Shown: piece after piece, positions 1 to 9,053 of the stretch
Position numbering within the stretch: the stretch's first letter is position 1
Layout: each line of letters begins with the position of its first letter
Assembly (NCBI GenBank): GCA_900542165.1
Contig: UQMM01000025.1
Span: 1 to 33,450, forward strand
Direction of reading: 5' to 3'
Source of the DNA: an uncultured Collinsella sp.
GTDB taxonomy: Bacteria; Actinomycetota; Coriobacteriia; Coriobacteriales; Coriobacteriaceae
Length of the DNA: 33,450 bases
Position numbers and translations under genes: made by a program
The notes under the pieces: generated by a model
Told to the model about the DNA's origin: nothing
Database searches by the model: none
What the model saw: the letters and a program-made list of their open reading frames with translations, nothing else

Positions 1-91
1 TGTCGTAGACCGGCAGCAGCTGCTTGGAGGTCACGAGCGTGAGCGGGTACAGGCGGGTGCCGGACCCGCCGGCGAGGATGATGCCTTTCAT
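1..91 (-). CDS. rmlA: Glucose-1-phosphate thymidylyltransferase RmlA, N-terminal fragment
   Basis: Only the first 30 codons lie in the window; the gene runs off the left edge. The reading starts MKGIILAGGSGTRLYPLT and continues with SKQLLPVYD, the N-terminal nucleotide-binding signature (GGxGTRLxPxT, then K-Q-LLPVYD) of RmlA/RfbA. The family makes dTDP-glucose from glucose-1-phosphate and dTTP, the first step towards dTDP-rhamnose. The ATG is 3 bases after the glycosyltransferase stop and its AAAGG-type ribosome site lies inside that gene's end, so the two are probably translationally coupled. A rhamnose pathway fits the rhamnosyltransferase-like neighbour. Base composition returns to GC-rich here, unlike the gene just upstream. 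Confidence 0.9.
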   Translation of the reverse strand, partial: MKGIILAGGSGTRLYPLTLVTSKQLLPVYD

Positions 92-94
92 TAG

Positions 95-964
95 CTATAG
101 CCTTTCTTTTCTTGCGGCCCGACGGCCAGAGCGATTTCCAATAAATCGAGCAAAGCAATCAATGCCAAATGCCCCGAGCTCAACAAACGATCGATCCTCA
201 ATCAGTTGTTTAACGACCCGTTTTACCAGACGCCCTCCCTCGCCAATCTCAGATGGACAAGCTATGAGCTCACGATTGATTTCGAGAAAATGACCAATGG
301 CATAATTACGGTGAAATTGTTCGACCGGAGTGAGGTTATGCGAGTGGTACACACACGCATCGGCAGCATACGCAACCAAATAACCCGCCCCTACAGCCTT
401 TGCGGCCATAAGCATGTCCTCGCTCATATCAGTTCTACCGAAACCTCCAAGCTCGAAATAAGAGCTCCTTCGGTATGCAGAGCAGACATCCGTCGCAAAA
501 TAAGCCTTGATTCCCATTACTGGAATGTCATCTTTAGACCGAACATTTGACGTGGGGCCGTAGTTAAATTCCCTAACCAATCGTTCGAATTCGCGGGCAT
601 CTTTTTTTGGGAGCTGGCGACCCGATGAAATGGCAACACGGCTATCAGCAAGAATTGGTTCGACAAGGTTCTCGATATATCGCTCGTCAGCCGGAACGGC
701 ATCCTGAGTCATAAAGCAAACAATGTCTCCAAAAGACTCTTTAAACGCCATGTCACGAGTAAGTCCGTGATTAAAATCGGAACGATCGATCTCGATAACC
801 CGAACGCCATCGACACTCGAAGCGATTTCCACGGTGGAATCGGATGATGCGGAATCAACGACAATAATTTCGTCAGGACAACAGGTTTGCGAAAGCAGTC
901 TATTCAACAACTCACCAATTTCAGCCTGAGCATCAAGAGTTGGAATCACGAGAGAAATTGACAT
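95..964 (-). CDS. Family 2 glycosyltransferase, rhamnosyltransferase-like
   Basis: 289 residues with a GT-A fold. The N-terminus (ISLVIPTLDAQAEIGELL, residues 3-20) and DEIIVVDSASSD (31-42) are the nucleotide-sugar binding half. The TQDAVP segment (86-91) sits where the metal-binding acidic motif lies and resembles the TQDA(L/I)P of rhamnosyltransferases. SEDM (181-184) is the likely catalytic-base region. No membrane segment is visible, so it probably acts at the cytoplasmic face on a lipid-linked sugar. It lies between the initiating sugar transferase and rmlA, which suggests dTDP-rhamnose as donor (inference). Base composition is unlike its neighbours: positions 481-540 hold 26 G/C of 60, against 43 of 60 at 1261-1320. 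That points to transfer or allele replacement. Confidence 0.85.
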   Translation of the reverse strand: MSISLVIPTLDAQAEIGELLNRLLSQTCCPDEIIVVDSASSDSTVEIASSVDGVRVIEIDRSDFNHGLTRDMAFKESFGDIVCFMTQDAVPADERYIENLVEPILADSRVAISSGRQLPKKDAREFERLVREFNYGPTSNVRSKDDIPVMGIKAYFATDVCSAYRRSSYFELGGFGRTDMSEDMLMAAKAVGAGYLVAYAADACVYHSHNLTPVEQFHRNYAIGHFLEINRELIACPSEIGEGGRLVKRVVKQLIEDRSFVELGAFGIDCFARFIGNRSGRRAARKERL

Positions 965-1039
965 GTGCCTAACACCTTCCCATCAAATGGAAAGCAGCAC
1001 GAATTTGTAAGTAATCAAAGTGCGGTTCAACAAAATCAA

Positions 1040-1795
1040 TCATGAGGCACCCTCCCCCGAGAACACCTCAAAGACAGTCAGGACGACTATTTTCAAATCG
1101 AATAACAAGCCCCTTTTGGCGATATATTCAAGATCGCGACGAACCATGCCATCGAAATCCGTGTCGTTACGGTCGGTCACCTGCCACCATCCGGTAATGC
1201 CTGGTTTAACGGCCAAACGCTGCAGGTCGTACTCGGTGTACAGAGCCACCTCGTTCGGCAGCGGCGGGCGCGGGCCGACGACGGACATCTGGCCCAGGAA
1301 CACGTTCAGGAACTGCGGGAACTCGTCGATGGAGTGCTTGCGGATGAACCTGCCGATCTTGGTGACGCGGGGGTCGTCCTTCATTTTGAACATTGCGCCG
1401 GCGATCTCGTTCTGTTCCTTGAGCTCGGCGAGACGCTCGTCGGCGTCCCTGTACATGGAGCGGAACTTCCACATGCGGAAGGTGGACAGGCTGCCGTCGC
1501 GGTGGGTCCTGCCCACGCGGACCTGGCTGTAGAACGGGTTGCCCTCGCTCTCCAGTCGGATAACCGCGGCGAGCAAAAGGCTGGGCACGGTGATGATGAC
1601 GAGTACAACACCGCTGAACACGATATCGAACGTGCGCTTTATGGCCCGGTAGGCCAGGCGCGAGCGATCCCAGTCCATGATGGATTGCATGGCCTTGTAG
1701 CGACCGGTGCCCTCACGCCGGTCCATGGCCTGAGCAATCAGCGCCGCCCCCACAGGCGCATTTGTCTCTGTTACTTCTTTAGCAGCCACAGTCAA
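1040..1795 (-). CDS. Initiating sugar transferase (membrane phosphoglycosyl transferase)
   Basis: About 251 residues of the bacterial sugar transferase family (PF02397; PglC/WbaP C-terminal type). Members move a phospho-sugar from a nucleotide sugar to undecaprenyl phosphate to start exopolysaccharide or capsule units. A hydrophobic segment after KRTFDIVFSG (about residues 53-80) is the re-entrant membrane helix. Then come FRMWKFRSM, the Asp-Glu catalytic dyad in SIDEFPQ (about 157-158), SVVGPRPPLPNEV and PGITGWWQV. I chose the TTG at 1795 because AGGGA lies 7 bases before it. A TTG at 1840 would add 15 residues but has no visible ribosome site, and an ATG lies further in. The last 40 or so codons are AT-rich like the next gene, while the rest is GC-rich. 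Confidence 0.85.
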   Translation of the reverse strand: MTVAAKEVTETNAPVGAALIAQAMDRREGTGRYKAMQSIMDWDRSRLAYRAIKRTFDIVFSGVVLVIITVPSLLLAAVIRLESEGNPFYSQVRVGRTHRDGSLSTFRMWKFRSMYRDADERLAELKEQNEIAGAMFKMKDDPRVTKIGRFIRKHSIDEFPQFLNVFLGQMSVVGPRPPLPNEVALYTEYDLQRLAVKPGITGWWQVTDRNDTDFDGMVRRDLEYIAKRGLLFDLKIVVLTVFEVFSGEGAS

Positions 1796-1873
1796 ACTTA
1801 CGTCCCTGTTCCCCAGGGATCCCCCAATCGGTAAATTCAAAAATGCGAACGAATAGCTGGTGCAACGTCTCCC

Positions 1874-2464
1874 TTACGTTTTGCTGGGGACGTCCAGCGC
1901 AAGCAGCTCCCTAAAAGTGGAGTCACCCTCGCCCACGTCTACCAGGCACCAGCGTTTATGACGGTCGATCTTTTTAACGCGGGCCTCTTGCCCCACCAAG
2001 GGACCCTGCTCTATGTGCAACACGCCGTCTTCTATGCGGGCTACGCTGTTGCGCACCACGCCGTCGTCGTCCAGTACGCTGCGGTACCAGTCCTGCGCAC
2101 CGTCCGGCATGGGCATGTAAGCCCGCTCCCTACTGCCGGCGATGCGACAACCAAAGCTCAACTGGGCCAAAGCCCTATCGAGCGCGGCGGCATCGCGCGT
2201 GGCGACGAAAAAGTATTCCTTGTACATGGGTTTGGTTTGGAGCGACCAGGCGCCGTCCCGCTTAAACCAGAACTCCTTTTGCATCACAAAAGCGTCCTGC
2301 ATCAGCTCGTGCGGGATAATGCGGCGGACCTTTTCGCAGGTCTCGCGCTCTTTACCGTTGGGGGTGTGAACCAGATACCAGCGGACGCGGCCGTGCTGGC
2401 TGTTGGTGATGGCGCCGTTAAATGCGCCCGGCAGCTGCTCTTGGCGCCGTGCCGTCTGTTCCAT
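1874..2464 (-). CDS. NusG-family transcription antiterminator (LoaP/RfaH-like) of the polysaccharide operon
   Basis: 196 residues. The NGN domain spans about 27-109 and begins RVRWYLVHTPNGKERE, the usual W-Y-x-V-x-T opening of NusG proteins. A C-terminal KOW motif follows (GPLVGQEARVKKIDRHKRW, about 154-172). It is the first gene of an exopolysaccharide operon, the typical place for specialised NusG paralogues such as LoaP or UpxY, which bind RNA polymerase and prevent early termination in long operons. The core nusG is normally next to secE, which is absent here. The ATG at 2464 is preceded by a strong GGGGG ribosome site; an upstream in-frame start would add 11 residues. Whether it is LoaP proper cannot be decided by reading. 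Confidence 0.8.
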   Translation of the reverse strand: MEQTARRQEQLPGAFNGAITNSQHGRVRWYLVHTPNGKERETCEKVRRIIPHELMQDAFVMQKEFWFKRDGAWSLQTKPMYKEYFFVATRDAAALDRALAQLSFGCRIAGSRERAYMPMPDGAQDWYRSVLDDDGVVRNSVARIEDGVLHIEQGPLVGQEARVKKIDRHKRWCLVDVGEGDSTFRELLALDVPSKT

Positions 2465-2485
2465 GTTCTCGCCCCCTCTTTTGGC

Positions 2486-2554
2486 TTTGCGACGCACGCG
2501 GATGCAGGGGCGTTAAGAACAGGCTTCTCGCTCGCAGCTAGGCGCAGTCGCAAA
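2486..2554 (-). promoter_or_regulatory. Leader RNA hairpin ahead of the NusG-like gene
   Basis: In the transcript, TTTGCGAC (2554-2547) pairs exactly with GTCGCAAA (2493-2486). After a one-base bulge, GCGC can pair with GCGTGC for four more pairs. The hairpin lies between the likely start site (about 2580) and the start codon. LoaP-type factors are known to load at a hairpin in the leader RNA, so this is a candidate recruitment site (inference). Confidence 0.45.
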
Positions 2555-2555
2555 A

Positions 2556-2677
2556 GTACAGGTTTTTGTATCTTTCGACAGACGTCATTATACGAGCAAT
2601 TAATCAGCGTTTGCCCAGATTACGCAAAATGTACTGCTAGTAGGTACATCTTCATACTCCTCTATAAAAACCTGTAC
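2556..2677. repeat. Inverted repeats flanking the polysaccharide promoter
   Basis: GTACAGGTTTTT (2556-2567) and its exact reverse complement AAAAACCTGTAC (2666-2677) sit on either side of the TATAAT box. Between them is a second palindrome, ATGTAC-N9-GTACAT (2629-2649), upstream of the -35 position. The layout suggests operator sites for one regulator, possibly with looping. No regulator gene is seen in the window. Confidence 0.45.
2587..2592 (-). promoter_or_regulatory. Probable -10 box of the polysaccharide operon
   Basis: A perfect TATAAT on the minus strand lies about 123 bases before the NusG-like start codon. No good -35 hexamer is visible at 16-18 bases, so the promoter may need an activator. 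The leader would be about 115 bases long. Confidence 0.45.
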
Positions 2678-2690
2678 CTTTTTGTGCAAC

Positions 2691-2720
2691 AAAAAAGGCC
2701 GCTCAACCAGCGGCTTTTCT
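2691..2720. terminator. Short intrinsic terminator, possibly bidirectional
   Basis: GCCGCT (2698-2703) and AGCGGC (2709-2714) form a 6-pair stem with loop CAACC. A run of six T follows on the minus strand, and TTTTCT follows on the plus strand. It is the second of two hairpins after thrS. Confidence 0.65.
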
Positions 2721-2732
2721 TATTTCGGCATG

Positions 2733-2765
2733 AAAAAAGGCGACCGCCCTTTATGGACGGTCGCC
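2733..2765 (-). terminator. Intrinsic terminator of thrS
   Basis: GGCGACCG (2739-2746) pairs with CGGTCGCC (2758-2765), 8 GC-rich pairs, followed by TTTTTT on the minus strand. It begins about 25 bases after the thrS stop. Confidence 0.9.
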
Positions 2766-2790
2766 TTTGTTAATTGTTGTGAAGTTTGCC

Positions 2791-4554
<1,764 letters not shown>

Positions 4555-4581
4555 GGGTATGTTTTCTCCTCTCGGATGCCT

Positions 4582-4624
4582 GATGCAAGTGCGTGCGATG
4601 CGCTCGGCGTTTTTGACTTGCATC
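4582..4624. promoter_or_regulatory. Inverted repeat overlapping the thrS start site
   Basis: GATGCAAGT (4582-4590) and ACTTGCATC (4616-4624) are exact reverse complements 25 bases apart. One arm abuts the -10 box and covers the expected start point, so it reads better as a DNA operator than as a complete RNA hairpin. No T-box features were recognised. Confidence 0.4.
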
Positions 4625-4652
4625 ATTATAGGCAGGTTGCCTTGGTATACAA
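4625..4652 (-). promoter_or_regulatory. thrS promoter
   Basis: On the minus strand TTGTAT (4652-4647), a 16-base spacer, then TATAAT (4630-4625). It lies about 70 bases before the thrS start codon. Confidence 0.6.
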
Positions 4653-4654
4653 GC

Positions 4655-4683
4655 GCCCGCCGCACCTTAATGGCACGGCGGGC
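4655..4683. terminator. GC-rich hairpin after the zinc-ribbon gene
   Basis: GCCCGCCG (4655-4662) pairs with CGGCGGGC (4676-4683). The T-rich tail (GATTTTCT) is on the plus strand; on the minus strand the tail is poor. It may be a weak terminator for the zinc-ribbon gene. It lies just upstream of the thrS -35 box. Confidence 0.4.
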
Positions 4684-4790
4684 GATTTTCTACGCATGCT
4701 TCATCGTGCGCGGCGGGGTGTGGGGCGCGCGTGCGGCTTGCGTGTGGCGCGCGGTGCCCGTGGCTTGCGACCGGCCCGGCGATGGATGCG

Positions 4791-5222
4791 TTACTGGATG
4801 CGAGTTCGGCAGTAGGGGCAGACCTTCCAGTGCGCGTCGAGCGGGCGATGGCAGCTGGGGCACACGTTGCGAACCTGGGTGTCGCACACGGGGCAGACCA
4901 CAAAGTCCTTCTCGATGGGGGCGCCGCACTGCGGGCAGGTGCCGTACTGGGCAAGCTGGCGCTCGCGCAGGGCCATGTCCAGCTCCTGCTCCTCGCGGTC
5001 GGCCGCGTAGGAGTGCGGACGCAGAACCAGATAGGCGATGAGGCCCACAAACGGGATGAGGGCGATGATGCCCCATGCCACGTAGGCGCTGGCGCCGCGG
5101 CGGCGAGCGTCGATGAACACATAGACGACCGACAGCACATACAGGGCGACGATAAAGCCAACGAAGGCATAGACGACGCCCATAAGCTGCGGCGACATGA
5201 GCTCAGAAATGTACTTGGACAT
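4791..5222 (-). CDS. Membrane protein with two helices and a double zinc ribbon
   Basis: 143 residues of unknown function. Two hydrophobic helices (about 13-36 and 45-67) are separated by a short basic loop (DARRRG). A charged linker (74-92) follows, then a cytoplasmic-looking C-terminal half with four CxxC pairs: C96/C99, C110/C113, C121/C124 and C135/C138. That is the pattern of two tandem zinc ribbons. The helical half resembles the small phospholipase D N-terminal-type membrane module (inference). The start ATG has an AAAGG site 9 bases upstream. It is transcribed in the same direction as thrS, but thrS has its own promoter, so a shared role is not implied. Confidence 0.75.
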   Translation of the reverse strand: MSKYISELMSPQLMGVVYAFVGFIVALYVLSVVYVFIDARRRGASAYVAWGIIALIPFVGLIAYLVLRPHSYAADREEQELDMALRERQLAQYGTCPQCGAPIEKDFVVCPVCDTQVRNVCPSCHRPLDAHWKVCPYCRTRIQ

Positions 5223-5487
5223 TGGGGTGTACCTTTCGGGGTAGTTACAGCTCGAGTTAGTGTAACACGGGGGTTAACGATTTGGCAGGTCGCAGGCATG
5301 GTCGGATAGAAACATCTCAATCTGCAGCGGGCGGCGACATCGACCGCGAGCTTGGATGGTGGTGCCCGCGGTCTAACGAGGTCGGCATCCGTGCCGGGTC
5401 TCCCCTCGTCTGCCGTTGGCGGGTGTTGCGGGGCTGTTCGCCGCATTGCCGCCGTGCTGGGGGTATGTAGACCGTAGGATGGTCTTA

Positions 5488-5502
5488 TTGACAGCCTGTC
5501 AA
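5488..5502. promoter_or_regulatory. Perfect palindrome upstream of the FAD redox operon
   Basis: TTGACAG-C-CTGTCAA has 7-base arms around one central base and ends 17 bases before the GTG start. A TAGGAT at 5475-5480 could be the -10 box, which would place the palindrome over the start site, as expected for a repressor operator. The first half also resembles a -35 box, but no -10 follows at the right distance. Confidence 0.45.
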
Positions 5503-5519
5503 CTCGTCTGGGAGGCACT

Positions 5520-6977
5520 GTGACAGAAACGTTTGATATCGCGATTGTCGGCGCGGGCATCACCGGATGCGCCATCGCACGGCAGCTCGCGCGATTTGAA
5601 CTGTCCATTTGCGTGGTCGAGGCGGCTAACGATATTGCGCTGGGCGCGTCGAAGGCCAACGGCGGCCTGGTGCACGCTGGCTACGATCCGGCGCCGGGCA
5701 CCGTAAAGGCACAGGTCAACGCCCGTGGCTGCGAGCTGTACGGTACGTGGGCGCAGGAGCTAGGCTTTCTGTTCTGCCGCACCGGGTCGATGGTGTTGGG
5801 CTTTAACGACGAGGACCGCGCGCACTTGGAGCAGCTTCGCAGCAACGGCCTGGCAAACGGCGTGCCCGAGTTGTCGATCGTCGGACCCGACCGTATCCAC
5901 GAATTAGAGCCGCGCGCCAGTGCCTCTGCAACGTGCGCGCTGTGGTGCCCCTCGACTGGGTTTGTCGACCCGTTTGAGGTTGCCATCGCCGCGCTGGAGA
6001 ACGCCGTGGCCAACGGCGTGACGTTTATGCGGTCTGCACCAGTAGAGGCAATTGAAGTTGCCGGCTCGGATGACGGAGCCGCGCGCTTTACGCTGGCAAC
6101 GCCCGCAGGAGACGTGCACTGCCGCTACCTGATCAACGCCGCAGGCAACGGCGCCGCGGACATCTCGCATATGGCCGGTGCCGAGGAGTTTCAGATGGTC
6201 TGGCGCCAGGGCAACATCGTGGTGCTGGACAAGGAACCGCGCGCGCTGATGCCGCTCTACCCGGTGCCGACGCCGATATCGAAGGGCGTTATCGTCACGG
6301 GTACCGTACACGGCAACACCGTGATTACCGCGACCGCCGCCGTGCGTGAGCCGGGCGATACACAGACCTACGCGGGCGATGTCAACGCGCTCCTGACCGG
6401 CGCGCGCAAGCTGGTGCCCGACCTGGATACGCGCCGCGTGGTGCGTGCGTTTGCCGGCGGGCGTCCGGTCATTCAGGGTACGAACGACTTCTTTATTGGG
6501 CAGTCGGCCGTGGTGCCGGGGCTGTTCCAGGCGGCGGGTATTCAGTCGCCGGGTGTGGCAAGCGCGCCGGCCATTGCCGAGCGCATGGAGCTTGTGATGC
6601 GCAAGGCGGGCGTGGAGCTGCACGAGCGGGCGGACTGGAACCCAATTCGCCGCGCGCCGGACGACTTTGACCGCGCACCGCTGGCGCGCAAGGAGGAGCT
6701 GATCGAGTCCGATCCCGCGTGGGGACAGATTGTCTGCCGCTGTGAGACGGTGCCCGAGGCCGAGATCGTGGCCGCGATTCGACGCCAGCCGGGCGCGGTT
6801 TCGGTCGAGGGCGTCAAGCGCCGCTGTCGTGCCGGCATGGGTCGATGCCAAAGCGGCTTTTGCCAGAGCCGTGTGGTGGCGATCCTGGCGCGCGAGCTGG
6901 GCTGCGACCCTAGCGAGGTGCTGTTAGAGGATGCCGGATCTTGGCTGGTTGAGGGACCGCTGAAGGGGGTGCGCTAG
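5520..6977 (+). CDS. FAD-dependent oxidoreductase, GlpA-like glycerol-3-phosphate dehydrogenase with a BFD-type Fe-S domain
   Basis: 485 residues. The N-terminal FAD fold opens with IAIVGAGITGCAIARQL (8-24), and the DAO-type domain runs to about 370. The C-terminal BFD-like domain has VCRCET (C406, C408) and, further on, C443 and C448, likely holding a [2Fe-2S] cluster. This layout matches anaerobic glycerol-3-phosphate dehydrogenase GlpA and its clostridial relatives, which oxidise glycerol-3-phosphate to dihydroxyacetone phosphate. The substrate is inferred, not shown; other alpha-hydroxy acids are possible. No glycerol kinase or facilitator gene is in the window. The start is GTG with GGAGG just before it. 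The stop is one base ahead of the next ATG, so this is an operon with tight coupling. Confidence 0.8.
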   Translation: MTETFDIAIVGAGITGCAIARQLARFELSICVVEAANDIALGASKANGGLVHAGYDPAPGTVKAQVNARGCELYGTWAQELGFLFCRTGSMVLGFNDEDRAHLEQLRSNGLANGVPELSIVGPDRIHELEPRASASATCALWCPSTGFVDPFEVAIAALENAVANGVTFMRSAPVEAIEVAGSDDGAARFTLATPAGDVHCRYLINAAGNGAADISHMAGAEEFQMVWRQGNIVVLDKEPRALMPLYPVPTPISKGVIVTGTVHGNTVITATAAVREPGDTQTYAGDVNALLTGARKLVPDLDTRRVVRAFAGGRPVIQGTNDFFIGQSAVVPGLFQAAGIQSPGVASAPAIAERMELVMRKAGVELHERADWNPIRRAPDDFDRAPLARKEELIESDPAWGQIVCRCETVPEAEIVAAIRRQPGAVSVEGVKRRCRAGMGRCQSGFCQSRVVAILARELGCDPSEVLLEDAGSWLVEGPLKGVR

Positions 6978-6978
6978 G

Positions 6979-8322
6979 ATGGCGACGTTTGATATGCACG
7001 ACGGACGCGCGGAGGCGAGCGCCGTCGCAACGCAAGCCTTCGACGTGGTCGTCATCGGTGGCGGACCCGCCGGCATGGCGGCCGCGCTGGCCGCGCAAAA
7101 GGCCGGCGCGCGCGTGGCCATCGTTGAACGTGAGCAGCACCTGGGCGGCATCCTCCGCCAGTGCATCCACCCCGGCTTTGGCCTGTCTCACTTTAAGCAG
7201 GAGCTCACCGGTCCCGAGTACGCGCAGCGCTTTATCGACCAGGTGCACGCAACCGACATTGCGCTGTTCCTGAACAGTATGGTGCTTGGGATTGATTCAG
7301 GCGAGCCTACGGAAGACACCGCAGTCCATACCGTCACGCTTATGAGCCCTGCCGGCATACTGCAGCTCACCGGGCGCGCGGTCGTCCTTGCCATGGGTTG
7401 CCGCGAGCGCACCCGCAGCGAGATCAAGATCCCCGGCAGTCGTCCCGCCGGCGTGTTTACGGCCGGCCTGGCGCAACGATACATCAATATCGAGAACCTC
7501 AAACCCGGCTCGCGCGCCGTCATTTTGGGTTCCGGCGACATCGGGCTTATCATGGCACGACGCTGCACGCTCGAGGGGATTTCGGTCGAGGGCGTGTACG
7601 AGATCATGCCATACGCCAACGGCCTGCGCCGCAATGTGAAGAACTGCCTGAACGACTTTGACATTCCGCTGCATCTGTCTACCACGGTCACGCGCGTGAT
7701 CGGGCACGACCGCGTGGAAGCCGTCGAGGTGAGCCAGGTCGACGAGCGCCTGGCGCCCATTCCGGGGACCGAGCGCATTGTTCCGTGCGACACACTGCTG
7801 CTTTCGGTGGGCTTGATTCCCGAGAACGAGCTTTCGGTTGCCGCAGGCGTAGAGCTTGACCCACACACGCGCGGCGCCGTGGTGGACCAGAGTTTGCAGA
7901 CGGGCGTGCCGGGCATCTTTGCCTGCGGCAACGTCCTGCACGTGCACGACCTGGCCGACAACGTGACGACCGAGTCCGAGGGGGCTGGCGCAGCTGCGGC
8001 GGCGTGGGCGCTGGGTGGCGGCGCGGGTGTGACGCCTGGCTGCGAACTCACGGTCTCCCCTGCCGGTATCGCGGGCTACGCGCTGCCGGGACGCATTACG
8101 GCCATGGCGCTCACCAAACTCAACTTCCGTGTACGCCGGCCGGTCGACGCCGCCCGCGTGCGCATTCTGGCAGGCAACGAGGAACTGTTTGCAGGCAAGA
8201 TCCGCCCGTTTAAACCGAGCGTGATGGAAAGCTTCCCGCTGCCGGCAAAGGTGATTCAACGCGCACTCGACCTGGGTGCCAGCGAGATTGTCCTGTCCGT
8301 CGATCCCATCGAGAAGGCATAG
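6979..8322 (+). CDS. NAD(P)/FAD-dependent oxidoreductase, partner subunit of the redox operon
   Basis: 447 residues. The FAD-binding fold is at 22-36 (DVVVIGGGPAGMAAA), followed by GGILRQCIHPGFG, in which C62 may be a redox cysteine. A second Rossmann motif (AVILGSGDIG, about 175) should bind NAD(P)H. The C-terminal segment after about 350 is extra to the simple disulfide-reductase fold. In Firmicutes and related anaerobes the trio of GlpA-like protein, this oxidoreductase and a DUF1667 protein recurs as one operon. The likely job is passing electrons between the dehydrogenase flavin and a pyridine nucleotide. It sits one base after the upstream stop, with AGGGGG inside the end of that gene. 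Confidence 0.8.
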   Translation: MATFDMHDGRAEASAVATQAFDVVVIGGGPAGMAAALAAQKAGARVAIVEREQHLGGILRQCIHPGFGLSHFKQELTGPEYAQRFIDQVHATDIALFLNSMVLGIDSGEPTEDTAVHTVTLMSPAGILQLTGRAVVLAMGCRERTRSEIKIPGSRPAGVFTAGLAQRYINIENLKPGSRAVILGSGDIGLIMARRCTLEGISVEGVYEIMPYANGLRRNVKNCLNDFDIPLHLSTTVTRVIGHDRVEAVEVSQVDERLAPIPGTERIVPCDTLLLSVGLIPENELSVAAGVELDPHTRGAVVDQSLQTGVPGIFACGNVLHVHDLADNVTTESEGAGAAAAAWALGGGAGVTPGCELTVSPAGIAGYALPGRITAMALTKLNFRVRRPVDAARVRILAGNEELFAGKIRPFKPSVMESFPLPAKVIQRALDLGASEIVLSVDPIEKA

Positions 8323-8325
8323 CTC

Positions 8326-8724
8326 ATGAGCAATAACGCAATCGATACGCTGCAGTTCAACTGCACCACCTGCCCATCCGAGTGTCTCCTGACCGTGGAG
8401 GTAGAGCGCGACGCAGACGGCGCCGTGGCAGAGGTACGCTCCGTGACCGGCAACAGCTGCCCGCGCGGTGATAAGTTCGCACACCAGGAACTCACCTGCC
8501 CCATGCGCGTGCTCACCACCACCGTGGCCGTATCCGGCGGCGACGAAGCCCTGCTCCCCGTGCGCACCGCTGAAGCCATCCCGCTAGAGCTCCACGCCCA
8601 AGCCATGAACTTAATCCGAGACCTAGTCGTCAACGCCCCCATCCGCATGGGCAACGTCGTCCTCCCCAACCTCCTCAACACGGGCATCGACCTCATCGCC
8701 AGCATGGACATCGACCCAGCCTAA
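8326..8724 (+). CDS. DUF1667 small cysteine-rich protein, third member of the redox operon
   Basis: 132 residues. It has CTTCPSEC (C13, C16, C20) near the start, CPRG (C45) and CPM (C58), the conserved cysteines of DUF1667, which probably bind a metal or Fe-S cluster. The family nearly always follows the two flavoproteins seen here, so it is best read as a small subunit or electron-transfer partner of that complex; its biochemical role is not established to my knowledge. The ATG is 3 bases after the previous stop. Confidence 0.8.
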   Translation: MSNNAIDTLQFNCTTCPSECLLTVEVERDADGAVAEVRSVTGNSCPRGDKFAHQELTCPMRVLTTTVAVSGGDEALLPVRTAEAIPLELHAQAMNLIRDLVVNAPIRMGNVVLPNLLNTGIDLIASMDIDPA

Positions 8725-8784
8725 GCAGCTCATTTAGTACGAGGCTCTTTTAGCTATCCCACCATCCACCCCATCCCCGACCTC

Positions 8785-8851
8785 AGTTGCGGTGAAATAG
8801 TTCCTGATTTCCGCCAAAACCCCGGCATCCAGGAACTATTCCACCGCAACT
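8785..8851. repeat. Palindromic intergenic repeat, family 1 copy A
   Basis: The left arm at 8785-8806 (AGTTGCGGTGAAATAG then TTCCTG) pairs with the right arm at 8830-8851 with one mismatch over 22 bases; the inner spacer is 23 bases. The outer part matches copies B, C and D, while the inner arm differs from theirs yet stays self-complementary. It lies 60 bases after the DUF1667 gene. There is no T-run, so it is not a standard terminator. Confidence 0.85.
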
Positions 8852-8893
8852 ATCCTTCGAATCGGTAATTAGCTTTTGACTATTTTAGTACCA

Positions 8894-9053
8894 TTTCAAA
8901 ACTATGCCGGATTACGGGGCCAATTCGGAGATCCCCATCCATGCCGGCATTTTTCGATTTTTGATAAGCCGTCTACCTGCGGTTTGATTTTCGCGATTTT
9001 TCCCATGGTCAAGTAATACAGGTCCAGCCCCGTAATCCGCCATACTTTTAAAA
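8894..9053. repeat. Inverted-repeat element of about 160 bases (MITE-like)
   Basis: ATGCCGGATTACGGGGC (8904-8920) and GCCCCGTAATCCGCCAT (9027-9043) are reverse complements with one mismatch. The similarity continues about 10 bases outward into A/T-rich ends. The inside is AT-rich with several near-repeats of CGATTTTT and no reading frame. Terminal inverted repeats around a short non-coding core are what a miniature mobile element looks like, but no transposase or clear target duplication is seen. Confidence 0.5.

Noticed and set aside
2620..2649. A nine-codon leader-peptide-like frame (ATG TAC CTA CTA ...) with GGAG upstream, ahead of the NusG-like gene.
   Set aside because: It lies upstream of the TATAAT box and coincides with the ATGTAC palindrome, so the start codon is explained by the symmetry; no separate evidence of translation.
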